Source of the DNA: CAVTWJ01 sp964525605 | Lineage (GTDB): Bacteria; Oederibacteriota; Muellerivitia; Muellerivitales; Muellerivitaceae | Length of the DNA: 64,000 nucleotides | Assembly: GCA_964525605.1 (NCBI GenBank) | Contig: CAZGKT010000008.1 | Coordinates: forward strand, 1-64,000 | Direction: 5' to 3' | In this document: piece after piece, positions 1 through 7,564 of the stretch | How positions within the stretch are numbered: the stretch's first letter is position 1 | Layout of the letters: each line of letters starts with the position of its first letter | Position numbers and translations under genes: made by a program | Notes under the pieces: generated by a model | What the model saw: the letters and a program-made list of their open reading frames with translations, nothing else | Told to the model about the DNA's origin: nothing | The model's database searches: none

Positions 1-875
1 GAATGCCGGATTCCCTGATGCTCTTCCAAGAGATGGTTGGCTTTCCGAAGTACTTCCTCAGCCCGGCTCATGGGCTGATCCTCCACCACCAGATGGGCCG
101 TCAGGTGAACCTCTCCCGACCCCACTTCCCAAAGATGAATGTGATGCACTTCCTTGATTTCGGGAATTTCGGCCATCAATTCTTTGCGTAGGTTTTCAGG
201 GGTAATCCCGTGGGGGGCCGATTCCAAGAGGATGCGCAGAGCTCGCCGGAAAAGCTTGAGGGCGCTCCAACCGATGAGAAGGGAAATACCCAGGCTCAAC
301 ACCGGGTCCACCCAGGCCCAGCCTGTTTCGGCGATGACGGCCACGCCTATTAATACCCCAAAGGATGAGGCTAAGTCCCCCAGCACATGAATCCAGGCGC
401 TTTGCATGTTCAAATCCTCTTGGTGGGTCCCATGGAGAAACCAGGCCGAAAGCGCATTGGCCAAAAGCCCGACGAGGGCGATCACCCCCATGGTCTTCCA
501 ATCGGGAAGGCTGGGATGGGAAAGCCGGTGAATCGCTTCCCAGGCCACCCCTGCGACCATGAGGAAAAAAGTTATGGAATTACCCAGCGCGGCTAGAACT
601 TCCAGACGGGTCCAGCCATAGGTGTGTCGGGAACTGGCGGGCCTCCGGGCCATGATCATCGCGGCTAGCGAAATGAGAAGCGCCGCCAGGTCGGTAAGCA
701 TGTGTCCGGCGTCGGAAAGAAGCGCCAGGGATCCAGAAACGATTCCCCCCACCGCCTCCAAAATCAGGATTCCTCCAGTGATTCCAATGGCCCAGGTGAT
801 TTTCCGTTTCCGATCCGGATCTTCCGTCTCATGGGAATGGGCTGAAGAGATATGTTCATGATGGTCGTGGGACAT
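1..875 (-). CDS. Cation diffusion facilitator (CzcD-type) metal exporter, C-terminus cut by window edge
   Basis: About 290 codons are visible; the 3' end lies beyond the left edge. The product starts with a His-rich cytosolic stretch (MSHDHHEHISSAHSHE), typical of CDF zinc/cobalt/cadmium exporters. Several hydrophobic segments follow. The paired transmembrane metal-site motifs are present: SDAGHMLTD in TM2 and HVLGD in TM5 (the HxxxD signatures). The C-terminal part has the CDF cytoplasmic-domain look (EIKEVHHIHLWEV). The family exchanges divalent metal ions for protons across the inner membrane. The start ATG is chosen because the His-rich N-terminus follows it directly. The gene diverges from the glycosyltransferase that starts 148 bp away. 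The metal cannot be told from sequence; zinc is the default. Confidence 0.93.
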   Translation of the reverse strand, partial: MSHDHHEHISSAHSHETEDPDRKRKITWAIGITGGILILEAVGGIVSGSLALLSDAGHMLTDLAALLISLAAMIMARRPASSRHTYGWTRLEVLAALGNSITFFLMVAGVAWEAIHRLSHPSLPDWKTMGVIALVGLLANALSAWFLHGTHQEDLNMQSAWIHVLGDLASSFGVLIGVAVIAETGWAWVDPVLSLGISLLIGWSALKLFRRALRILLESAPHGITPENLRKELMAEIPEIKEVHHIHLWEVGSGEVHLTAHLVVEDQPMSRAEEVLRKANHLLEEHQGIRH

Positions 876-1023
876 GGTTTTATTTTACCCGCACTCTTCC
901 CTGGCTTTCTCCAGGAATCGGAATTTTTTACTGACGAACCTTGGGTTGGGGCGAGAAAAAAGTATGATGAGGAGGGTTTTTAAGGATCCATTAGGTCCAA
1001 CCCCTCGACAGGAAATAGGATCG

Positions 1024-3111
1024 ATGAAAATAGAAATCCCGGATGGCTTGAAGATCCCCTATCGGCCTTGGGCCTTTTTCTTCCTTTTCTTTTCCGTGAA
1101 TTTCATCCTTTCCAGCGATGTTATTTCTCTTTCGTTCCGGCTGGAAGCTGTGTTGCTGGGCTTGATCCTCCTCCTGGCTGCTGGTTTCGTCCGATATCGC
1201 GACGTCCCCTCCGGAACGCATGGGTTCGGGGATACTGAAATCAGTCTCCCACTTATCTCGTGGCCAGTCCTTTTTATACTGGGGATATTCTCCCTCTTCA
1301 TCCGTTTCTGGCATCTGGGCTGCTCAGACTGGTGGGCAAGGGGGGATGAGGCCATTACTGGATTGGGAGCTATCGCACTAAAGCGCCACTGGAACTGGGA
1401 CGCATTCGAATATTTCGGGCAGATCCCGACGACCCTCAGCCGGATCTGTTATCTCCTGATCCGCTTGACCCACGATCCCCTCTTTAGCCTTCAGTTTTCG
1501 ACGGCGTCACTCTCCGCCATCGCGGTTTTTTTCGGTTATAAGGCCTGCCGGCAATTCTTTTCGGCCTCCTTTTCAAGGGGGATGGCCCTTCTGCTCATGT
1601 TCGATTTTTTTTCCCTATGGACGGCCCGTACCGGTTATTCCGCTTCACTTTATCTTCTGTGGGAATGGATGGTTTTTTATCTGTTGGGAAAACTCCTCAC
1701 CGCGCCCGGACCCTGGAAGGACAAAAAAGCCGCTTTTCTGCTGGGTTTGGCCGGTGGATTGGGTCCTTTAATGTTGACCCCATGGCCGATGGTCGTTCTC
1801 TTCCTCATCCTTCTTCTCGGATTGATCGCATGGCATTTCCCAAACCGATACCGTACTCCGTGGATGCTCTTCATGGGTTCGTTGTTCCTAACCCTTGCAC
1901 CATTCTTATATCTCGTTTTCACTGGCCAATATGGCCAACACATTTCCAAGATCTCCGTATGGAACCACTTCTCATGGAAAAATCAATTTTGGGTCTTGAC
2001 TGAATATATCTCGGACCTCTTTTGGCGTTATCCCCATGGTTTCGATTCCACACCCTGCGATCGATTCTTGAATCCAATCCTGGGATCCTGTTTCTGGCTG
2101 GGTGTGTTAGAAATTCCCCGAATGGGAAGAAAAGGATGGGCCTTGGGGCTAGCCGTTCCTTTCTTTTTATTACCCGGCTTTCTCAGCACGAGTTTTGAAC
2201 CTCTCCGGATCCTCTCGGTGGTTCCTTTTTTACTGCTTCTTTCCGCCCTCGGTCTCCAGACCCTGATCCATGATCTCCGCCCCCCCCGCCGGGTCCCCCT
2301 TTTGGTTATACTCTTGTTGGCGTCCTCCCTCGTAGACATCGGCCGCCTCTACGCGTCCCATGGAGAAGGGGAGGGCCAGCTGGCCTTTGAAAGTCTCCGT
2401 CCCTTCATCTCCAACCAAAAATCCGGTTACCTTTTCCTTTTGCCCGTGAGTGCCGATCCGAGCTATCCCAATCTGGCCTATTCGACCTATTGCAGCAACG
2501 CCGCTTGGAATCCTGACCTGCCATTGGGAAACATCCAGTGGGCCGCCGTCTTTACGGACGCCCATTACCTTCCGAGCCTCGCCCAGCGTTTTTCGGGTTC
2601 CCAATGGATGACCCTTCCTTCCATGGAATCAGGGGGAAGAATTCACAACATTCTCGGCTTGATTCCCGTTACGGCTGAAAACAAAGAGCTTTTCCGGTCA
2701 TGGCGGGATTTTTATGAGCTTTTACAGGACATCAATTGGGAAGAAACCAATTTGGTCAATGGCAAATCCCGCGAAAAGGTCTTACGGGATCTTTTGGTTC
2801 TTTATCCCAGGATCCCCCAGGACCCTTTTCTTCAGTCGTGCTTCTTGGAGAAATTGACCTATCAATTCTCTTGGGAAAATACCTTTTATCCTGAGGATAC
2901 TTGGACGAATTGGAAAAATTTTTCCGGCGTCTTTCAAGAATCCTTCAATCAAAGTTACCAGGACGCTGAACTCTGCGAGAAATACGGCCATCTTTTGGCG
3001 GTGGAGGGGGATGACGCCGGGGCCAAGAAAATCTTTCAGAAGGCAATGAAACTTTCACCCGGAAACCCCTGGTTGAAGGATGAGATGAAACAGTTGGGGT
3101 TAGGAAGTTAA
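1024..3111 (+). CDS. GT-C fold membrane glycosyltransferase (PMT/ArnT-like, family 39/83 type)
   Basis: A polytopic membrane protein of about 695 residues. An early transmembrane helix is followed by a loop carrying GDEAITGLGA, the acidic Asp-Glu motif of PMT/ArnT-type lipid-phosphate-sugar glycosyltransferases. Many hydrophobic helices follow, then a soluble C-terminal part ending in one TPR-like unit (EGDDAGAKKIFQKAMKLSPG). The family transfers a sugar from a polyprenyl-phosphate carrier on the periplasmic side of the inner membrane. An upstream ATG at 874 is possible, but an AGGAAATAGG sequence a few bases before 1024 and the sensible N-terminus MKIEIPDGL favour 1024. Its stop overlaps the convergent addA-like stop: both lie in TTAA at 3108-3111. 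Acceptor and donor are unknown. Confidence 0.8.
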   Translation: MKIEIPDGLKIPYRPWAFFFLFFSVNFILSSDVISLSFRLEAVLLGLILLLAAGFVRYRDVPSGTHGFGDTEISLPLISWPVLFILGIFSLFIRFWHLGCSDWWARGDEAITGLGAIALKRHWNWDAFEYFGQIPTTLSRICYLLIRLTHDPLFSLQFSTASLSAIAVFFGYKACRQFFSASFSRGMALLLMFDFFSLWTARTGYSASLYLLWEWMVFYLLGKLLTAPGPWKDKKAAFLLGLAGGLGPLMLTPWPMVVLFLILLLGLIAWHFPNRYRTPWMLFMGSLFLTLAPFLYLVFTGQYGQHISKISVWNHFSWKNQFWVLTEYISDLFWRYPHGFDSTPCDRFLNPILGSCFWLGVLEIPRMGRKGWALGLAVPFFLLPGFLSTSFEPLRILSVVPFLLLLSALGLQTLIHDLRPPRRVPLLVILLLASSLVDIGRLYASHGEGEGQLAFESLRPFISNQKSGYLFLLPVSADPSYPNLAYSTYCSNAAWNPDLPLGNIQWAAVFTDAHYLPSLAQRFSGSQWMTLPSMESGGRIHNILGLIPVTAENKELFRSWRDFYELLQDINWEETNLVNGKSREKVLRDLLVLYPRIPQDPFLQSCFLEKLTYQFSWENTFYPEDTWTNWKNFSGVFQESFNQSYQDAELCEKYGHLLAVEGDDAGAKKIFQKAMKLSPGNPWLKDEMKQLGLGS

Positions 3112-6100
3112 AGCGGGACGGATTGGACTCTGTTCTCCCGGATAAAGAGAAGATGGGCTTCTTTGACCGGGTAGGGCGTGGTCTGCTCCAAAAGTTTGGC
3201 GTAATGCTTCAGTTGTTTCCCGTATTTTTCGGCCAACTTGTTCGGGTCGCGGTCGGTTTTATAATCCACGATGACCCATTTCCCCTCTTCCAAAAAAACC
3301 AAATCGAGAACAGCGTTTAAGAATTCCATTTCGTTCTTCCCCGTGAGGGACAATTCCCTGAAGGTCCGTTCGGATTTTTTGGCCCTTTGAATGAGAGGGT
3401 TCGAGAGGGTTTGATCCACCCATTGGGCTGCCTCAGCCCTTTGCTCGGGACTAAGACCCATCTTTTCGCCGTAATATTCTGCCGCCTGGGGAATCTGGTC
3501 CGGTTTCCAATCCCAGGCCTTTTCTAAAAGAAGATGGGTAAAGGAGCCCAATTCCTTCCCGCCCCAGGGGGAGGAGGGCTCAGGCCCTTCCCAGAACCGC
3601 TCTTCCGTTTCCTTTTTATCATCATCCACGGCAAGGACCGAAGTGACCGATTGGAAAGTTCGGGCACCCTTCAGACTTTCAATTTGGGTCTTTCGTTGTT
3701 GTCGTTCAGAATCGATCTTTTCTTTTTCCGACTGAAGCGCTGGGTCTTTCGGGTCCACATTCAGTTTTACCGTCCAAACCGCCGGGTCCTCTAACGATTC
3801 CTTCAGGCTGTCCGGTTCCGCCCAATGCACTGGCGTCTTTATCGACGCCAGTACCGTCAAATCTTGCGCCTCGGCTGGTGGCCTCGGCGCAGACCGTACC
3901 GGCGAACCCTTTTCTTCAAGAGCCTTCAACAGCGGCCCCGCAAAAAGGTTCTCGTTTTGGAATTTGCAATCCGGCGGCATTTGGAAATATGGCAATAACA
4001 GACAATCCCTAGCTCTGGTGGCCGCCACATAAAGCAATCGGGTGTTTTCAGCCAGTTGTTGAACCTCTTCGTCTTCTTTGACCAAGTCGTAATTGGTCGT
4101 TTTTAAACCCAAATCAGCCCGGCCTACTTTAAAGGCTCCCCCCATGGCCTTTCTGTCCACCAGGCTTCCCGAATCCTTGGGGTCCGAAGCCCAGGCGGAA
4201 ACGAAGACAATAGGGAATTCCAACCCCTTGGCCTTGTGGATGGTCATGAGGGTAATGCGGTCTTCGGAGGAATCGGGCCCCGGGGCCTCTCCTTCTAAAG
4301 TTCCTTCTTCCTGTTGCGTAATCAGCCACTGGGTGAAGGCTCGGTAAGTGAAATGCTGGGTGGTTTCGAGGTTTCTTGCCTGGTCCAAGACCTTCATCAG
4401 ATTGGCGATCCGCTGTTCCCCGTGGGGTTGCCCGGCCGTGATGGCCAAGAGGTTGGTATGCTCGTAGAGATAGCTCAGGGTCTCTGAAACACCTAGGGTG
4501 CGGGTAGCATCGAACCACTCCCGGAAATGCCCAAAGGCTTTGTCCATTTTACCTTTAGCCTCTTCCTGAAACAGGAAGGCGCCTTTATCAGAGCGGTGCA
4601 GGAACAATTCCTCATCGGAAAACCCAAAGAGAGGCCCCCGCAAAACCGCCACACAGGCCGCCTCGTCCGCGGGTGAGGAAAGGCAAGTGAGAAGAGTGGA
4701 AAGGGCCACGATCTCGGGCCGGTTGTAGAACCGTTTCCCCCCTATGATCTGGTAAGGCAGGTCCCGCTTTCGCAGGGCTTCTTCCCAAAATTCCTCGTTG
4801 TCGTTGGATAGGTCGCGGAATAAAAGGGCAATATCACCCGCCCGAACTGCCCGTAGTTCAAACGTGTGCGGATCCGAAATCGTCCAGCCGCCGTTCAGGA
4901 TATTGTCCTTCAAATAGGCCGCGACCCACTCGGCTTCCTGCTGGCGGTAAAAGGACTTGGTGTCATCCGAACCTTCCGGTACGGGAATCTTCAAACCCCA
5001 AAGGATGGGGAGTGTTCCCTCGGTCTTTCCCTTTTCCCGGCTGGCGTTCAGGGGGCGATAAGTGATGCCCGAACCCTCGAATTGGGAGAGGAACCGCTCG
5101 TTGACCCATTCCACCAACCCGCCCACGGTTCGGAAGTTTTCGGTCAGCACTTCAACCTTTCCCCCATTGGCCAAGATGCGTTCCTTGGTCGCTTCGTAAA
5201 TAGCCACGTCCGCCCGCCGAAACCGGTAGATGCTTTGCTTCGGATCACCCACCAGAAATAACTTTCCAGGTTCAAGAACAGTTTTCTTCCAGTCTTTTTC
5301 GTGTCGGCCCTCTTTCTCGCAGAGGAAGAAAACAATCTCGACCTGTAAGGGGTCGGTGTCTTGGAATTCGTCCACAAAGAGGGTGTCGAAACGTTGTTTG
5401 ATCTCTTCCCGGCTGTCCGGGTGGTCACGCAAGAGGTCCCGGGTCTTTAAGAGCAAATCGTCGAAATCAAGGAACCCGCTCCGGGCCTTCTGGGTTTCCC
5501 ATTCGTTCAGGTAGCCCCCGATCCAATAGATGAGGTTCAAAAGCACCGCTTCCCTAAAAGGCGCGAAGGCCGAAGCATGGTCTTCGGCGAGCCGCCCAAA
5601 ACGCAGGCGAATCTCGTCCAAAACCGCCTTGTCCCAGGCATTTTGATTGCCGGTTTTCTTCACCTTGGGAATATCCAAAGAGGCTAGGTTGAAAGCAATT
5701 TCTTCAGGCTTTGTCGAACTACCTGTATTAATTGCTTTCTCCTTCTCCCTTGAGGGGAGAAGGTTGGGATGAGGGTGGGAATGGCTAACATGGTTACCCC
5801 TCACCCTACCCTCTCCCTCAAGGGGAGAGGGTTTTTCAAAAATTTCAATGGTTTGACAATCTGCCCAGAAGGCTTCGAGAGCTTCATAAAGCTTGTCTTT
5901 ATGGTCCTTACAATCCTTCGCGGCTTGTTTGCTCCAGAGGAGGAACTCTTTCCATTCCTTGCGAAATGGCTCAACCGAGGGGAGTGCTTGCTTCTCCGGG
6001 GTCTTCAACAGGGTCCGGTTTCGTTTAAGGAATTGTTTCAATTCATCCACATGTTCGAAAGTCCCGCCCAGCCGGAGGAACTGGAAGAGGGGTTCGACGG

Positions 6101-6575
6101 GTTGGGAAAGGTTCTTTTTGAGCCAATGTTCCCAGGTCTGGGTTTCAAAAGCGCCCGATTGGACTTCATCCATGAGCGTGAATTGGGGATCCACCCCAGC
6201 TTCCACCGGGTATTCCTTTAATAACCCCGCGCAGAATGAGTGAATAGTCGATATCGGCGTTCTTTCTAAATCTTCGAGGGCCCTGCTGAGCAAAGCCAGC
6301 CTTTGGCTTTGCTCGCCCTGAGCGAGCGAAGCGAGTCGAACGGGTTCCATTTCATTTTCAAGTTTGGTGCGTAAACGTTGGGCCAGTTCAGCTGCGGCCT
6401 TTTCGGTGAAGGTAATAGCCGCGATGCGGTTTAAGGAGACCTTCTTTTCCAATAATAGGCCGATAAGCCGAGCAACCAATTGCGTGGTCTTACCCGTACC
6501 CGCCCCTGCGTCCACCGCGAAGAGGGTTTCGTGTTCGTGTGTGACCTGATCACGAACTGATTGATCAGAAATCAT
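3108..6575 (-). CDS. addA: AddA/RecB-like UvrD-family helicase-nuclease
   Basis: A protein of about 1155 residues, similar in size to AddA. The SF1A helicase motifs appear in order: AGAGTGKTT (Walker A, near residue 27), VDEFQDTDPLQ (Walker B), GDPKQSIYRFRRAD, TIHKAKGLEFP and YVAATRARD. The C-terminus carries a RecB-type PD-(D/E)XK nuclease (AVLDLVF, then VDYKTDRD near residue 1105). With the AddB-like protein it should unwind and resect double-strand breaks. The ATG at 6575 has GGGG five bases upstream; a TTG 24 bases further out is less likely. Two dispersed repeats are translated in frame (5741-5831 and 6290-6343). The gene lies downstream of addB with a foreign-looking gene between them. 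Whether this is AddA or another RecB-like branch is not settled. Confidence 0.88.
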   Translation of the reverse strand: MISDQSVRDQVTHEHETLFAVDAGAGTGKTTQLVARLIGLLLEKKVSLNRIAAITFTEKAAAELAQRLRTKLENEMEPVRLASLAQGEQSQRLALLSRALEDLERTPISTIHSFCAGLLKEYPVEAGVDPQFTLMDEVQSGAFETQTWEHWLKKNLSQPVEPLFQFLRLGGTFEHVDELKQFLKRNRTLLKTPEKQALPSVEPFRKEWKEFLLWSKQAAKDCKDHKDKLYEALEAFWADCQTIEIFEKPSPLEGEGRVRGNHVSHSHPHPNLLPSREKEKAINTGSSTKPEEIAFNLASLDIPKVKKTGNQNAWDKAVLDEIRLRFGRLAEDHASAFAPFREAVLLNLIYWIGGYLNEWETQKARSGFLDFDDLLLKTRDLLRDHPDSREEIKQRFDTLFVDEFQDTDPLQVEIVFFLCEKEGRHEKDWKKTVLEPGKLFLVGDPKQSIYRFRRADVAIYEATKERILANGGKVEVLTENFRTVGGLVEWVNERFLSQFEGSGITYRPLNASREKGKTEGTLPILWGLKIPVPEGSDDTKSFYRQQEAEWVAAYLKDNILNGGWTISDPHTFELRAVRAGDIALLFRDLSNDNEEFWEEALRKRDLPYQIIGGKRFYNRPEIVALSTLLTCLSSPADEAACVAVLRGPLFGFSDEELFLHRSDKGAFLFQEEAKGKMDKAFGHFREWFDATRTLGVSETLSYLYEHTNLLAITAGQPHGEQRIANLMKVLDQARNLETTQHFTYRAFTQWLITQQEEGTLEGEAPGPDSSEDRITLMTIHKAKGLEFPIVFVSAWASDPKDSGSLVDRKAMGGAFKVGRADLGLKTTNYDLVKEDEEVQQLAENTRLLYVAATRARDCLLLPYFQMPPDCKFQNENLFAGPLLKALEEKGSPVRSAPRPPAEAQDLTVLASIKTPVHWAEPDSLKESLEDPAVWTVKLNVDPKDPALQSEKEKIDSERQQRKTQIESLKGARTFQSVTSVLAVDDDKKETEERFWEGPEPSSPWGGKELGSFTHLLLEKAWDWKPDQIPQAAEYYGEKMGLSPEQRAEAAQWVDQTLSNPLIQRAKKSERTFRELSLTGKNEMEFLNAVLDLVFLEEGKWVIVDYKTDRDPNKLAEKYGKQLKHYAKLLEQTTPYPVKEAHLLFIRENRVQSVPL
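5741..5831. repeat. Long inverted-repeat element inside addA, read in frame
   Basis: Left arm 5741-5776 (begins CCTTCTCCCTTGAGGGGAG) and right arm about 5796-5831 (ends CCCTCAAGGGGAGAGGG) are near-perfect reverse complements around a loop of about 20 bp. The element is translated within the addA-like gene as a Pro/Gly/Glu-rich patch (PSPLEGEGRVRG, then PHPNLLPSREKE). A homologous element lies in the addB-like gene at 9889-9977. It resembles palindromic repeats dispersed in many proteobacterial genomes that encode SPLP-type peptides. Confidence 0.85.
6290..6343. repeat. Second palindromic repeat family inside addA
   Basis: The sequence contains GCAAAGCC-AGCC-TTTGGCTTTGC-type symmetry followed by GAGCGAGCGAAGCGAGTCGA. 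It is translated near residue 80-95 as LASLAQGEQSQRLALLS, between the Walker A region and the next helicase motif. The sequence type (…GAGCGAAGCGAGTCGAA…) is common as a dispersed repeat in other bacteria. Only this copy was found by eye in the window. Confidence 0.6.
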
Positions 6576-6664
6576 TGATACCCCAAGCAATAGACGCAAT
6601 TACCATTCGAATATTCATTTCGAAAAAAGCTCCTATTCAGCCTACCGTTTTATCCCAGATGTTT

Positions 6665-7564
6665 CTAACATCCACCTGAACCACCTATCAGAATTTTCAC
6701 CCAACCATCATTCTTTCTTTTGTATACCCAAAACTCCTCAAATTCGTAACCGGTAACTTGGGTAATTACTTCATCATTTCCATTTCCTTCCATGTCGGCC
6801 TGATCTACAAACAATTCAAACGTGTCATCTTTTCCGTCTTCCAAATCGATGCTGTGATTAAACTTCACCAAAGTTGGTTTGAATTCGGTACCAGCGCGGT
6901 CCGCGATGAGAAAAACTCTATCCAACGACGTTGAACCCTTCAAAGAAAAGGATCCAACAATGGATTTTGAAGAAGCAGGGAGAAATTGAGTCATTTTTAT
7001 ATTTTCTATTTTTATTTCTGAAACTTTCTTTACTTTAACCCCATGCTTTTTAAATTCAGAATTTGCCAGATTTAATGCCTGGGTCTTATCACTTTCCGAA
7101 GGTGTTGAAATATTACTTGTATGTGATTTAACGATTTTAGAATTGGTTGCCAACACATAGTTATCTTTTGGTAATTTCGTTGATGAGGTTGGTTTCACAA
7201 CTGCTGCTGTTGAATCGCATTGAAGATCCACTATTTTTTTGACTATCACCGAACCAATAAATTCTCCGCCAGATAAAATTTTATATTCCTTCCCAACTCT
7301 ATAACTCCCCTGGGTTTTCGATGAGGCATTGGCTGAAACAATTTCAATCATGATTAAATCAGCAAACTTCGCACTGTTTTCCTCAAAACCTTCTGCAAAA
7401 TGATTTTTGGTGACAACATAAATAGGTTGATCAATTTTAGGGATTTCAGGCGATGCAACATCATTAGATTTTTCATCTTGTGCAAAGATCGTAATTGGTG
7501 GCGCTAAAGAAACTATGGTCATAAATATTGACGTTAATAATCTTCTGTTCTTTATTTGAATCAT
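6665..7564 (-). CDS. Secreted hypothetical protein, AT-rich insert between addB and addA
   Basis: A product of 299 residues. A clear Sec signal peptide occupies residues 1-29 (LLTSIFMTIVSLAPPITIFA, then QDEKS). The mature part has no family I recognise. Its last 50 residues (DMEGNGNDEVITQVTGY, then EEFWVYKRKNDGW) resemble an FG-GAP/VCBS-like acidic unit. Start and the stop of the upstream addB-like gene overlap as ATGA, so it is probably translationally coupled. Its base composition is visibly AT-richer (many aaa/att/ttt codons) than both flanking nuclease genes, which suggests later acquisition. A function in DNA repair is unlikely, since the product should leave the cytoplasm. Confidence 0.8.
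   Translation of the reverse strand: MIQIKNRRLLTSIFMTIVSLAPPITIFAQDEKSNDVASPEIPKIDQPIYVVTKNHFAEGFEENSAKFADLIMIEIVSANASSKTQGSYRVGKEYKILSGGEFIGSVIVKKIVDLQCDSTAAVVKPTSSTKLPKDNYVLATNSKIVKSHTSNISTPSESDKTQALNLANSEFKKHGVKVKKVSEIKIENIKMTQFLPASSKSIVGSFSLKGSTSLDRVFLIADRAGTEFKPTLVKFNHSIDLEDGKDDTFELFVDQADMEGNGNDEVITQVTGYEFEEFWVYKRKNDGWVKILIGGSGGC

Noticed and set aside
874..1023. Longer N-terminus for the glycosyltransferase, starting at 874
   Set aside because: The 50 extra residues overlap the start of the divergent CDF gene and lack a ribosome binding site, whereas 1024 has a good one.
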